Below are positions 25,117 to 38,349 of a stretch of DNA of 64,000 nt, piece after piece. The notes under the pieces are model-generated. The model saw only the letters and a list, made by a program, of their open reading frames with translations, was not told the origin of the DNA and ran no database searches. Position 1 is the stretch's first letter. The number at the start of each line of letters is the position of its first letter. Origin of the DNA: Eulemur rufifrons (lineage: Eukaryota > Chordata > Mammalia > Primates > Lemuridae); contig NC_090999.1 in NCBI RefSeq assembly GCF_041146395.1, forward strand, positions 64,795,001 to 64,859,000, written 5' to 3'. Position numbers and translations under genes: made by a program.

Positions 25117-25394
25117 TCCTTTTTTTTTTTTAATTTTCTTTATTAAAGAAAGAGTCTCACTGTCACCCCAGGTAGAGTGCAGTGGTGTCATCTTAGCTCA
25201 CTGCAACCTCAAACTCCTGGGCTCAAGTGATCCTCCTGCCTCAACCTCCTGAGTAGCTGGGACTACAGACAGGCACCATGACACCCAGCTAATTTTTCTA
25301 TTTTCAGTAGAGTCGGGTCTCGAACTCCTGAGCTCAAGCAATCCTCCCACCGTGCTAGGGGTACAGGTGTGCATGAGCCACTGCGCCTGGCCTT
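25117..25394 (-). mobile_element. Alu dimer, minus orientation
   Basis: Poly-T start, 'AGAGTCTCACTGTCACCCCA', 'GTAGAGTGCAGTGGTGTCAT', 'CTCCTGCCTCAACCTCCTGA', 'CACCCAGCTAATTTTT', ending 'GAGCCACTGCGCCTGGCC'. Flanks share an imperfect duplicate (TTTAAAGTCTT before, TTTAAGTCTT after). Confidence 0.93.
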
Positions 25395-26388
25395 TAAGTC
25401 TTGCTTATGTAACCTCTGGCAAAAATTGAGTGATAAGGTTGATATTTGCTATGAGATATAATTATTATAGTTTACCATTGACTGCAGCTCTTCTGTAGAC
25501 AAGTATAGATAGACTCAACTTAGCATGAAGTCTACAATTATGTTTGGAATATGTTTATGTTTTCTTGTGTATTTTCAATGCTAAAGATGGTTTTGGTGCA
25601 CTACTTTCTCTAGTTCATTCAGTAAAATGCGGGCAAAACAGACTTCCTCTCAGATCTATACTTCTATGGAAAATACATTAGATTGGAAGTACAGCGTGGA
25701 TAAAGGCACAAAAAGAAGTGATCAAATGTTTTCTCTGTGCAAGTATTCCTTCTTTTTCAGATATAAAAAACAATGATTCAGCCCAAACTCTAGAATACTG
25801 AAATTCTCAGCAGCTTGGCAACTCACAGAGTCTCTTGACTACTGAATCTTATCAGCGTCTTACTCAGTTCCTACTATATCAAATCTTATCCAGTTTACTT
25901 GCTGCCTTGGCTCTTTTCCCAATTTTAGCCTTAAAAAATAGGAACCCTCTATTGAGACACTGAAGGATTCTGAAAGATATTTAAGGTTAAGAAGATGGAC
26001 ACCATTTAACGAGATAGTATATTTTTCTCTGAAAAAATAAAACAGTTCTCGAAAACATCTACACTTCAGGGTTATATGGAAAACTACAATAATACATGGA
26101 AAGCTCCTCGTACAGTGCTTGGGACAAATAAGCTGGCTATCATTAAATAAAATTAATGGATATGATTTTTTAATCAAAATAATTCAAATTTTTATCTATC
26201 TTAGCTTAAATTAAGAAAAAATTTGAAATTTTAGAGGGAATTCTCAACTATATGAAACCTTTTATGCATGTTTAGTTTTGCCCCAGATACTTATTAACTT
26301 GTCAGATTCCATTTTTAAAAAAATGATGGAGTCTTTATAATGTTACATTGAGAAGATCTTTTTTTCTCTCTTTCCTGCTGATCTGGCA

Positions 26389-26438
26389 CAGGTTTTTTTT
26401 TTGTTCTTCTTGTTGTTTTTTCTTTTTTTTTTTTTTGC
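26389..26438 (+). repeat. T-rich low-complexity tract
   Basis: Long T-runs broken by C and G, ending '...TTTTTTGCAG'. Resembles a splice acceptor on the plus strand, but no exon is supported after it. Confidence 0.8.
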
Positions 26439-26696
26439 AGAATGAACATTTACCTGGTCTAAACTTTTTGCTTCCTCCATTGCAAGGTAGCCTTATGCTT
26501 TTCAGTGCTCATTTTCTGCAATGCAATTTTTAATAGCATTTAGTTGTGCTTTGCCCTGTTGGCTTAATGTTATACATTTGTGTGTAACTTTAAAGGTGAT
26601 TGTAAAGTAAAAAGAATTGAGAGAAACGTCCCCTGGGCTCAACAGCATAAACAATGGGCATTTCTAAATAGCAGCTGGCACTCCAGGAGTTATGAT

Positions 26697-26830
26697 AAAA
26701 GCCAGGGAGAAAAGAAAAAGAAAGAGAGGAAAGAGAAAGAAAGAGGAAAGGAGAACAAAGGAGAAGGCAAAAAAGGATAGTGGAAGAGACTGACGGGAGA
26801 GAGAAAGGAGAAGGGGAAGAGGAAAGCTTA
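26697..26830 (+). repeat. Purine-rich (GA) low-complexity tract
   Basis: About 130 bases almost wholly A and G ('AAGAAAGAGAGGAAAGAGAA' and variants). The 66-aa K/E/R-rich frame over it (26580-26780) is a product of this composition. Confidence 0.9.
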
Positions 26831-27163
26831 GAGAAGACACAGTCCAGTGGATGGAAGGAGACCTAGAGAGGTTGTGGTGACTCTGGAGAAGGGAAGGAAG
26901 ATGTCTCAGATCAGAAACACAGATGACACAAAGCCAAGACAGAAGCAAAACTTCTGTGTTAACTTCTAATTCAACAAAAATTATTAGTAGCATTAATATT
27001 TGTAAAAGGCTATACATAATTTTTTTCCATTAAATATAAATCTGATAGAAAGTACCCGGGGATGAAGATGGACTTGTTATCAGGATGAAGAGTTCCCTGG
27101 AGCCAGATTTCTCGTTGCTCAGCCTCTAGTCCTAATGACTTAAGAAAACCCCTGACTGTCCTA

Positions 27164-27262
27164 CAGATACAGTCAGTCCACAATATAGTAGGTTCCACAT
27201 CCATTGATTCAACCAATGGGCAGTTATGTCAGGGACTTGAGCATCCATGGATTTTGGTATAT
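27164..27262. mobile_element. Pogo/Tigger-type MITE remnant
   Basis: 'TACAGTCAGTCCACA', 'GGTTCCACATCCATTGATTC', 'AACCAATGGGCAG', 'GGACTTGAGCATCCATGGAT', 'TTTGGTAT' matches the common MITE built from 'ggttccgcatccgcggattcaacc' and 'gacttgagcatccgcggattttggtat'. The centre is deleted and both terminal parts are brought together. Confidence 0.65.
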
Positions 27263-28099
27263 ATTAATATCAATATCAAAACTTTTGACTTAAGCACCTT
27301 GTCAGCAGGCAGGAGAGAAGGGCCTTGTACATTATCCATCTCAAGCTTTTGTCCCTGGAGAAGTTCTGCTTTTAGATGGACTCCAAGTGAAAGGGCCAAA
27401 GAGGCCTACATCCTGGCTAACACTGGTAGAAGCCACAGCAGAAGCTGCGAGGCTGGGCTCCAACGTAATCAGAGAGGAAATAAGACAGGCTACTTTCACC
27501 CAGGACTGTAGGAGTGTTGAGATAAGAATTTGTATGCCTCATGGGGTTCTCTTTAAAGTCAAAATGAAAAGATTGTGGAACGGTTTTGAAAATGTAAAAG
27601 CACACTCAGGATTACAGGTCAAATGCCTGTCTTTAGACCTCATTTGAGAAAAACAAATGGTTAAATAAGGTACATCCTAAAATCTCTTCTGGTTAGATCT
27701 TATTTTACAGATAAGACAAAGATAAAAGACAAGGAGGACTGTAGAATTACACCTTCCCCTCAGAGTCGTTTGAAAGCTCATTTGAGAACATCGCTGGTGG
27801 ATGGAATTTCTCCTACCCTTTCCATGGGTTCAGTCAGTAGTTAAAGCTTGAGTGAGAATGCCTAACAAAAACACCAAGCTTGCTTCTGAATCCTAATAGC
27901 AAATGGTGGGCTAGGTGTTCTTTATCCCAACTTCCAATGAAAAAGTTGTATGCATTTGTTTTTAAAATATTTTTTGAAATTGTTTATTTTCAAATGTGTG
28001 CTTAAATGTGGTTGGAGTTCAAAGGCAGAAGAAGGCAACAGAGTTTAGAGAAAGCTGTGGGTGCTCTGTAATTCTAGGTGACCTTATTTACAAGATGAC

Positions 28100-28340
28100 T
28101 AGATTTCTGAAATTGGCTTTGTTGCTAAGTGTGATTCAAATGCTACCTCCCTCATTTCCTTAGCTATGTGATTTTGAGCAATTTATTTAACTTATTCATC
28201 TGTAAAATGGTAATAATAATGGAACCTACCTTTGTGATGATTATAAAATTAAGTTAGTTTTAAAAAAATTAAGTTAGTTTAAAGCATTTATCACAAATGT
28301 CTGGAACATAGGAAATACTCAGTAAATATTAGTCATTAAT
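28100..28340 (+). repeat. MIR SINE with a small internal tandem duplication
   Basis: 'GTGATTCAAATGCTACCTCC', 'AGCTATGTGATTTTGAGCAA', 'CATCTGTAAAATGGTAATAA', 'GGAACATAGGAAATACTCAG', 'TAAATATTAG' follow MIR from 5' to 3'. Within it AAATTAAGTTAGTTT occurs twice (about 28245-28260 and 28266-28281). Confidence 0.88.
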
Positions 28341-28454
28341 ATTATTAACAATTTGAAGAGACTGAAGAAGGAAATACTTTAAAACTTTTAAATGTTAAAT
28401 TTCCCCCCTTATTTATACATCAGAAATATTATTTTATGTTTATATAAACTTCTT

Positions 28455-28575
28455 TGTCATGTGTGTCATCTTATATGATCCTACAACAGTCCCTCAAGGG
28501 TGATGGATATTGTTCTCATTCCCTACTTGGAATGGGAAACTGAAGATCAGTTGCCTAAAGTTCCACCTTCAACTT
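28455..28575 (-). repeat. MIR SINE fragment, minus orientation
   Basis: 'CATCTTATATGATCCTACAA', 'CTTGGAATGGGAAACTGAAG', 'ATCAGTTGCCTAAAGTTCCA' are reversed MIR blocks; diverged. Confidence 0.7.
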
Positions 28576-29024
28576 CTACCTCAACCTACGCTCACTTTCC
28601 TCTGATGCCCCCAGCTGTATTTGTTCTCATCTGAGACGTGAGATTTGAAAAATGGCATCTGAGCAGAAAGTTCATCTGTTTACGGTATTCTCCACGCACT
28701 GGAAGTTGTATGTCCCCTACAGGCCACTGGTCATACTCATGCAAGATGCACACCTTTTATCACGTGATTTTATCTGTCAGTGCTTATGTGAGTAACAGTT
28801 CCCTTTAAAATTAGTGATTTGTTCTTCAACAAGCCTCGTGGCTGAATCAGGGCCAGAATTATTTGAACAATATACATTCTATTGCCAGTCTAATTGCTAG
28901 TACAGTTTTTAATCAAATAAAGATTCCTTTTATTATGATTATGTCTTTTGTATAAGTTATAAAAAAAATATACACAAGGTATGGGGCCCTCAAAGATTTT
29001 TTTTTGAATGGGTTCATTATGAAA

Positions 29025-29392
<368 letters not shown>

Positions 29393-30949
29393 TCAGTCAC
29401 TGTCAAAATGTTGTCAAGTCACATATGGTATTTTTTCACTACATTGTTCTAGATATTTAAGCTTGGCTCTTCCCAAAAACTAACCTTGAGTTATAATCAA
29501 ATTGTATGAGAAAAGAATTATATTAGTATTATAAAAACAATGCTCTTTGTGACATCTCCAAAACCAAACAAGGAGTACTTTGTGAAATCCAGAGGCTATT
29601 TTGCTTTACAAATATTTTACAAGACAAACTTGTACCTTTCTAAAAAAGCACATCTGTTGTAAATTACACCCTTACAGAAAGAGCGAGAATCACCATCCCT
29701 TTTCCCCATCTGAGCTTAAAAGAGATTTGTTGACATATTCTAAGGCCGGCATAGACAAAACAGCACAGGAAAGAGGAGGCGGTCAGCAGGACCTGGGTTC
29801 AGCTCTGCTTAAACTAATTCCACATGCCCCATGACCATTAGCTGTTTTTTATTTCCTGCTCTAAAGATCTGTAGTGAAAATAATCTGGGGTAGGGAAAAG
29901 CTGCACTTTTTTTTCCCCCCCAACAAGATGCTGTGTTAGCAAATAGAACATATGAGCCACCTTCAGCAAACCAAAGTCTTTAATAATCCATTTTTCAAAC
30001 ACTACTGGTATTTCCTTTCCAAACAAAGATAGACTGTGACTGGAATCAATTTCATCATTTGTATGGTTACAATTGCCAAGTTTCTGGAAATAATCGCCAT
30101 TTAAATACTGGATAATATTTTTTACATGAAGCCAACAACAGTTTTATTGCTATTTAATTTCCATGATTTGTTTGTTTGCTGTGAGTTTTCAGTATCTGAG
30201 AGCATGATGTTTGGGGGTAGGGAAAGTCTTAAGAACAAATCAGGAAAAAGCAATGTCAAAGTCCTGTTAATGGCCTGACTGAATCCACGGAACAAGAGAA
30301 ATTAGCATTAGAAAAAAATGATTTGCTCCACCATTTGGGGCTTTTCTCCTTCAATTTCCCTATAAACTACATAATAATATCACCCACCATTTTCAGACCT
30401 TGGCATAAAGTGGGAAATCAAGAACAGGACTGAGAATTCAATTGTCCTCCTTAAGATAATAGGGTTCTTCAATGCAATTCAACAAAACACGAGTGATGCC
30501 GGTACAAATAAAGGGCCTGGCAAATTTGAGGGGAACTAGGCCATCTTTCTCTATTGATGCCATATGTAGCACATACCTGAATAACAACTTAGTGCTCTCT
30601 GGGAAGCTGCTGATATATGGGGGAGATCTATTCCCTAAACCCCTTCCTTACTGCAGAGTAAATCACCCAAACAGGCTCATTCTGAGGTCAACCTGGAAGA
30701 AAACTCCAAAGGCCCACTTTATTTAGCTTATGGCAACACTTGTTTACTTAGTTGTGTGGATCATGATCTTTCAATTTATTTGGGGGAGTCAAAGGGGTCG
30801 GAAAGGGCAAGAAGATGGGAATTGGTTTTAAAAAGTGTCTTGAATTCTTACACTGGGGATGGCTATAGGATAAAATAAGTGGTTTAGAAATGGTAGTTGA
30901 TGGGTTTGCATTTAAAAGTTCTGCATTTAAGTAAAAGTAGAATGGGCAT

Positions 30950-31195
30950 TGATCCGGGCTGTGGTCCTGCATCCTGGGCTTGTCCTAATCCGGCAGAGTG
31001 GTGTTGTGGGCTTGAATCCTATAGTGCATTTTACAAGCCTGTGATCTTCTATAACTTAACCTCTCAGACACTCAGTTTCTTCATCAGTAAGACAGAGATA
31101 ATATCTACCTGATAGTGTTGATGTGGGAACAGAATGAAATCATGTGTGCAAAGCAACTGCACACTAGCAGATATTATGTAAATGCTAGTTTCCTT
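30950..31195 (+). repeat. MIR SINE
   Basis: 'GTGGGCTTGAATCCTATAGT', 'TAACTTAACCTCTCAGACAC', 'TCAGTTTCTTCATCAGTAAG', 'GATAATATCTACCTGATAGT', 'GTAAATGCTAGTTTCC' cover the MIR body from 5' to 3'. Confidence 0.85.
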
Positions 31196-31374
31196 CTTCC
31201 CAACTCATTGTCTTTCTTCCCAAAGGGTAATAATCTTCCTTTTTCTGCCTAATTTCTCTCTTTCTCTTATTTTCCACCCCCACCCCAGAGTTTATATTTA
31301 GAAGCCTGCTGCATCATCCCCTTCCTTCATATCACCTTTTCATTTGCACAGTATTTTGTTTACCCAAATCTCAG

Positions 31375-31612
31375 TCCATTTCTTTTATTCATCTATTCAA
31401 TAAATATTTACTGAACACCACATATCAGACACTAATCTAGGCTGAGGATACTAAGCAAGATAGCACCAAACAAATACATAAATAAACAAGAAAAATAGCG
31501 GGAAAGTGAGAGTACAACGAAGAGACTTGAAATGGGTGTATGTGCTGGAGAGAGACTCAGTGGTCAGCGAGGGCTGCTCTGAGGATGAGCTTAACAGAAG
31601 TTGAGAACTGTT
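31375..31612 (-). repeat. LINE-2 3' end, minus orientation
   Basis: 'ATTCAATAAATATTTACTGA', 'ACACCACATATCAGACACTA', then 'ATAAACAAG' and 'GAGGGCTGCTCTGAGGATGA' correspond to the reversed L2 3' end (consensus: ttcaacaaatatttattgagcacc...). Strongly diverged. Confidence 0.75.
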
Positions 31613-32040
31613 TTGGTCAGGAAAACAGAAATGACTCTAGGTGTTTCAAACAAAGGGAATTTAACACAGGGAAGTAGCCACACAGATGATGGAAAAATTG
31701 AGAATCAAATTGAGTGTTGCAGACATTAGCAATACAGGAAGCCACTACCAGGGGAGGTGATATTACTGGCCCAGATGCTAGACCACATGGACCAAGAGTG
31801 TGGCAGGAGCCAGTGCTATGGAGGAGGCGCATGCCAGTACCGATATTTGGAATCAGGGAGGGGTCTGTCTGGCCGGGAGCTGAACCGCAGAGGAGACCGA
31901 ACCCTCTAGTCACTGCTGGAACCAGGGAGGTGGACAGAGAAAGAGAAGAGGGAGAATTGTCCTGTTTTTCCTTCTTCCCTTCTCCCAGTCTTCGTCTAGT
32001 ATCTCCCAATGGCCAAATCCCCTAGACGAATGTGGTTTGC
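31613..32040. repeat. Possible old repeat insertion, family not identified
   Basis: 'GTGTTTCAAACAAAGGGAAT' and 'TTAACACAGGGAAGTAGCCA' recall a recurrent interspersed repeat, and the block breaks L2-like sequence on both sides. Overlapping frames on both strands (31617-32009 minus, 31714-32025 plus) are neither conserved-looking nor recognisable. Confidence 0.4.
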
Positions 32041-32059
32041 AGGATGGGGATCAACCCAG

Positions 32060-33200
32060 AAGTAAACAAGCAATAACCAGCACAAGATGAGAATGAGGCG
32101 AAGGAATTAACTGGGAGATCAGAGGAAGCAGTGTGGGTCACGCGGAATGTGCCAAGGCACAGGGAACTAAGGATGCCTGAGCATGGCAGCAGGTGAAGGG
32201 GAGAGTGGCACCGAGAAGCAGGCAGAGCCACAGAGGGGGACGTGTAAGCCAGAATCGGGAGTGGGGATTTTAATCTAAGTGTGATGGGAAGCCACTGGAG
32301 TGTTTCAACCAGAGGAAGAACACTATCTAATTTACACTTTTAACAAACCACTTAGGCAAAATGTATTGTAAAGGAAAAACAAGATGGTTAGGAGGCCATT
32401 GTAGTAGTCCATGAAAGGAAGGTAGCTTAGACCAGGGTGGACATATTCAGGATGTTTTGAAGGTAAAGTTGCCATAGACATATTACTACTAGATTGGATC
32501 TGGAAGATGAGAAAAAGAGAAACCAAGGAATTGCCTATATTTTTGGCATAAGTAGCTGGGTAAATGAGGCTGATTTTCTTGAGCTAGGGAAGAGTGGAGG
32601 AGGAGTGAGCTGAGGAAAAGGCAAATGAAGAATTGTGTTTGGGCCACGAACAAGAGCGACGTGACTGTTGGATATCCAGGGGGCGATACCAGCAGTTAAA
32701 TGGATGTATGAGTCAGGGCAGGAGATACAGGCTTGAAAGTCCTAGGCATTTAGATGGCCCTTAACATCGTCACCCAGGGAAGGAATATGGACAAGAGGGG
32801 GCCTGAACAGAGCCCTGAGGCACCCCCAAAACTTAGCTATTGAGCAAATGGCGAGGAGCCAACAAAGGAGACGAAAGAAAACTGAGGTAGGAGAAAAATT
32901 TGGAATAGGCATCATGGAAGTCAAAAGAAAGTTTCAAGGAGGAGAGAGGGATGACCTCTCTGAAACTGCTGAGAGGTCAAGAAGGACAGCAGAAAAGTAC
33001 CAATGAACTTGGAAAATGGAGTTTATTGGAGTTTATTATGGTATTGACAAGAGCAATTTCAGTTCAGTGGTGGGGATGGAAGCCTCAAGGATAGTCTGGG
33101 CAGAGAATGTGAGTGAAAAGTGGGCACACTCACTGTAGACACCTCTCAACAAGTTTGGCTGTGACAGGTTGCTAAAAAATGGGGAGGGTACAAGAGAGTA
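32060..33200. repeat. Long old interspersed repeat block, family uncertain
   Basis: Contains 'GTGTGATGGGAAGCCACTGG', 'AGTGTTTCAACCAGAGGAAG', 'GGAGGCCATTGTAGTAGTCC', 'GAACAGAGCCCTGAGGCACC' in the order seen in a common mammalian repeat that often sits next to reversed L2. No coding content. Confidence 0.55.
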
Positions 33201-33271
33201 TGTGTGGGGGTCAAGAGAAGGGATTTTTTTTTTTTTTTTAAGATAAATACTAGAGCCTTACAACTCCAATT

Positions 33272-33335
33272 GTGATCTGCATCTTAACGAGATCTCCAGG
33301 TGATTTGTATGCAGGAGAAAGTTTGCAAAGGGCTA
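33272..33335 (+). mobile_element. MER5A-like hAT transposon 3' fragment
   Basis: 'TGATCTGCATCTTAACGAGA', 'TCTCCAGGTGATTTGTATGC', 'AGTTTGCAAAG' match the 3' part of the MER5A type (atctgcattttaacaagatccccaggtgattcgtatgcac). Confidence 0.7.
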
Positions 33336-33523
33336 TACTGAGCATATTTACTTGCTCTTGGAATGATCTCACATAGAGGACAAAGGATGTCACAGAAAAT
33401 GGGGACTAACTGCAGGAACATGTTTAGGAAGGGATAGAGCCCAAGCAGAGGGGAGCAGCAGGGATCCCTCTTCTCCAGGAACCAGAGGAAGGGAAGAGAA
33501 TGGTGCAGATGAAGTAGGTCTTA

Positions 33524-33706
<183 letters not shown>

Positions 33707-34945
33707 TCAATTGCTTCCGTTTTTCTAAGTGATGCAGGAGGCAAAATCATTGGCCAAGAGTGAGCAGGAGCAGGCTGGTGGAGGAGTCTGGAGGCAGCAG
33801 CAGGTGTGACACTGTCTTTCCCTTCCCAGGGCTGGTCACAGGCCCTGCAGGCTGATGTGTACCAGTACTGCACTGCCCTGCTTTATACTGATTTTGCATT
33901 TGAGTCTCTCACTGCCTTATTTTACCCATCTTGCCTATTCAGTCTTTTATTTAACCCCCTTTTACAAAGTTTCAAACGATGTCACATACCTTACCGTTAA
34001 AATGTCTAAACCACTGTTGTGTTCAATAGCCTATATGGAGAGAAAAGATCCTTCTTTTGGATAAAGACTCCCCACCGCCCTGGGCCTGCCCCAGCAGAAC
34101 TGAGGCGATGTAGCCTGCGATGGAACCAAAACCCAGCAGTCATGATGTAAGAACAAGAAAATCTGGCTCTGTTTCTTTTCTTTCTCACAAATTCTCATTT
34201 TTTATTTCCCGCCTTGTGATTTCTAAAGAGACCAAAGACAGCTCTTGGCTAAGTAACTGGACAAACAATCTAGAACTTGACCAAGCCACAGGTAATTTAA
34301 GTTTGCTTCATTATGCTGGCGCGATGGTAGAAAATCAGCCTCTAAAGCAAGTGAACAGCCACATCAGATTTATATTGTCTACCTGGGAATGTGTCCACCG
34401 GTGCCTTGAAGGATCTTTGTGGACTTCTGGAACTTTTCTCGCCCAACTGGTTATTTTAAAGGGGAAAACAGGTTACTGTTGTCCCACCACAAGCTGCTCT
34501 AGGTTTAGTCAAGTGCATTATTCTTGCCCTGGCTCTTCAGATAAATGTCCCTCAAGTATATGTTCTGGGTGGACCTTTTATGCCAGTCTTGTTTGTGCTG
34601 GAGATTCCAGCATCAAATAAGGAGGAGGAATTGTTTTCAATGGAAGCTAGAAAGAGTTGGTGACAAAGAAGGTGGTGATGCAGAGACAAGTTTTAAGGCC
34701 CAGCCTGGTGAGAGGAGGAGCTCACTGGGCAACTCATGAAAGCCCCCCTACCCCCCACAGCTATCCGTAACTTGCACCCCGCTCATTCTGTGACACCCAT
34801 TCTTCCCTGCTCACCCTCCACTCCCAGATATTTCAGAAGGGAATTCCAAATAGATGTACCTGTCACCATTTGAGAACCTCTATAATAAAATCATAAGTAC
34901 GCTGAGTTCTGGGTCATAGTCAATGTTAGCAAACTCCAGCCAAAG

Positions 34946-34947
<2 letters not shown>

Positions 34948-34984
<37 letters not shown>
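34948..34984. repeat. (CA)n microsatellite, about 18 units
   Basis: Uninterrupted alternating AC from 34948 to 34984. Likely length-polymorphic. Confidence 0.97.
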
Positions 34985-34986
<2 letters not shown>

Positions 34987-36200
34987 TTGCAGGAGAACTT
35001 GATAGATATAAAATCAAATACCTGTGTTAAAAATGTAAGAAGAAAACTTCCACTAGGAAGGAATTGGGAAATATTAATAGTACCAATGCAAGACAGGGTG
35101 ATCTTACTTGCAGTTCTTTTGAGTATGCATTCCAGGAGGACAAAGAAAAATATTTTTGGTATGGTTTCTTGTAGAGCTTAATAAATCACTACATGCTTAG
35201 AGGAATTTAGGATTGTCCTGAGTCTAACATGGTAAATTAATCCTGAACTTGTAAGGTGTTTTGCCCCACTGTCTGGTATATAGTGAGCTCCCAAAAATGT
35301 TATTGCCATTTTATTATTATTTTTATTACTATAATTATCTTTGAGTGCTGGAAGATAGATTACAATAAATATTGACTTTTCCTACCTGATTTTTGATGTT
35401 TCTATGATGTCAGATATACACAAATGTTTAAATGCCTCTGTTTATGAATGCTCCCTGATTGTAAGCATGAAAGTTACAACAATCTGCTCTTCCTCAAACA
35501 CACTGTGCAGAGTTGATAGAAATTATTTTGAACCTTCTGGTTTGTGTGACTTTTTGGCACATCTACCAGTATTATGAATTAGATGATTTATCTGAGCCAA
35601 ACTGCTGCTATGCAGAAATACAAATAGAAGTATTCTCCAGACAGATAGATAGCTGGGGGAAACAAAGACAACAGTATAAATTAACAATAAAAAATTTTAT
35701 TATTCACCTTATTAATCCAAATATCAAAATTCTCCTTCCAATTTTTGCATTCTTGTTTTTCTATTTCTGAGAATCATTTAAGTACTTTTCTTTAGTAAAT
35801 TTTAGTAACTTACCAGAAATCATGGGCAATACTCAATTAAAAATGTAAAATCAGCCATGCCAGCTAGTATTGCTCCTGTTAAGGTCATTTTGTGGAAGAG
35901 CCACCTGGTGGCAAATGTCCTATGATTTTCATCAGTACTGGGGAGAAGTTAGTTCTCAGTGACTACACTTAAGAGACACGGTTTAAGAAATATTAAAATG
36001 CAGTATTATTATTAATACATTCCAGAAAGTATTCATTGACAGGTAATATTCTTTAATATTGCAAATTGCTATGATTTTATTCTGCCAGGAAAAAATGCTC
36101 ATCTATCTAAAGCTTTGTGTATTTCTTCTTATTACCATATTTAAGAAATTTAATTGGCTTTTTAGTTGCTTAAAAAATTAGTCAAATCATCGAGGTATGG

Positions 36201-36565
36201 TGCTATAGACCAAATGTTTATGTCCTTCCTCCCCCCCATTCATACACTGAAATCTAATCTCCAATGTGATGATATTTGGAGGCTATTAGGTCACCAGGGT
36301 GGTGCCCTCATGAATGGGATTAGTGCCCTTATAAAATAGACTCCAGAGAGCTCTTCTGCCCCATTCTGCACTGTGAGGATACAGCTGACAGGCAGCCATC
36401 TATGAACTAGGAAAAGCTCTCACAAGACACCAAACCTGCCAGAGCCTTGATCTTGGACTTCCCAGCCTCCAGAACTGTGGGAAATAAATTTCTGTTGTTT
36501 GTAATATTAATATATGCCCCCAAGTCTGCCATATTCTATTATAACAGCCCAAATAGACTAAGACA
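36201..36565 (+). mobile_element. LTR-like interspersed repeat, probably MaLR/ERV-related
   Basis: Begins TGCTATAGACCAAATG and ends GACTAAGACA. Carries 'GTGCCCTCATGAATGGGATT', 'AGTGCCCTTATAAAATAGAC', 'CTTGATCTTGGACTTCCCAG', 'CTCCAGAACTGTGGGAAATA' and an AATAAA at about 36482. TG...CA ends, a TATAAAA-like box and a poly-A signal are LTR-like, but I cannot fix the subfamily. No internal viral coding sequence is present. The 64-aa frame from 36447 belongs to this repeat. Its flanks carry an unusually long direct duplication (36170-36201 and 36566-36599). Confidence 0.75.
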
Positions 36566-37335
36566 CTTAAAAAAATTAGTCAAATCATTTGGGTATGGTC
36601 TACAAAACTGCTTTTATATATTAACATTTTATGATGTTTAAAGTTGAATTACTTATAGAGAAAATTACTTAGAATAATTTTTTCCCAAATATGATACATT
36701 TTATCATTCTCATCAACTTTATTATTTAAGTAAGCTAATTGTGTTAAGAGTGGTAAAAATTATTTGGAACACACTTTTCGAAAATGATTTTGTGAAATTA
36801 GTATGTCAAAATACTGAAGTCAGAGAGCAAGGAGGAGCAAAGAATTTTCCATTAAAAGTCCTGCTTTATCTTATTTGCAGGAATTAGGAGAGTGATGAGG
36901 AATTTCTCAGGTAGACATCAAAAAGTTTGTGGCTTTAGGCAAACATCCAAAACCCATACTAATGTAATAAGTTCTCTAGTGTCCTTAAGCACAGCAATAC
37001 AATCAATAGAGGATTTCCATCTTCTTTCCTTAGAACAAAATTCTGGAGGTCGCAAAGAGGGGCGCCTGGGTATATTTTATACTGTACAGTGTAGGCACTA
37101 ATCACTGGGTCTTAGGACGGTCACAGATCCCCAGGCAATACTCCTTTCCCATATCAATGAAATGGGATGATCCAGACCATGAAGGAACATTAGTAGAATG
37201 AAATCAAATGTTTTGATTAGAAAATAAGCCTTTTACCCATTTTTAAGCCAACTTTCAGCTCTTCAATCACACCCAGGACTCAGTGATGCATACAAGAGAA
37301 GCAGAAAGGTGACGGAGGCGTCGTGAGAGCCTTCT

Positions 37336-37515
37336 GTCGGCCAGGCACTGTGCTAGGCCAGCCCTTCACCAGCATTAGAAATGTACTCTACACGCAACCC
37401 TGCAAAGACCATACTATTAACCTCATTTTGCAGATGGAGAAATGTCATCTTAGAAAGGTCATAGAGTGTCTAAGTGGCTGAGTGAGGACTAGAACTCAGA
37501 TCTATCTGTCTGTAG
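37336..37515 (-). repeat. MIR SINE, minus orientation
   Basis: 'CCTCATTTTGCAGATGGAGA', 'AATGTCATCTTAGAAAGGTC', 'TGAGGACTAGAACTCAGATC' are reversed MIR; upstream 'AGGCACTGTGCTAGG' is its reversed 3' end. Confidence 0.82.
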
Positions 37516-37839
37516 TCAAAAACTCGGAAACAACAAATAATCAGGTCTAATGTTACAGAAAAGATCAACGTTTATATAACTCTGTTCAATCAAATAATTC
37601 CAATCCTAATTCTGTGATCCCTGATAGGTATAGAGTGATATTGTAATTAACATTCAAATTATCCCCTCACGGACCTCCAGTACTCACTAAACGTACCGGC
37701 TGCCACTTACATACCACCACCATTCTTTCCAGAATTTCTGAGAGTGCCGTTGATCAAATGCAAACACTCACTGGTACTCATTAAAATAGATGTTCCTTCC
37801 TCTATAGACAGTCATGGCATGAAAAATATGATTTTTTTG

Positions 37840-38344
<505 letters not shown>

Positions 38345-38349
38345 TAAAT

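Noticed and set aside
26420..26510. Strong acceptor-like 'TTTTTTGCAG' followed by 'CATTGCAAG|GTAGCC'
   Set aside because: The pyrimidine tract is a low-complexity T-run; the short segment after it has no coding or conservation support, and the donor is weak.
26580..26780. 66-aa lysine/glutamate-rich frame
   Set aside because: Direct product of the GA-rich low-complexity tract.
31617..32025. Overlapping 130-aa and 103-aa frames on opposite strands
   Set aside because: They lie in an interspersed-repeat-like block of higher GC content; opposite-strand overlap without motifs is expected by chance.
34120..34620. 166-aa open frame on the plus strand, the longest in the window
   Set aside because: No recognisable motif, no splice or promoter context, serine/cysteine-rich composition typical of chance frames; it lies in intron sequence.
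36447..36641. 64-aa frame MILDFPASRTVGNKFLLF...
   Set aside because: A recurrent translation of the LTR-like interspersed repeat; no independent gene.
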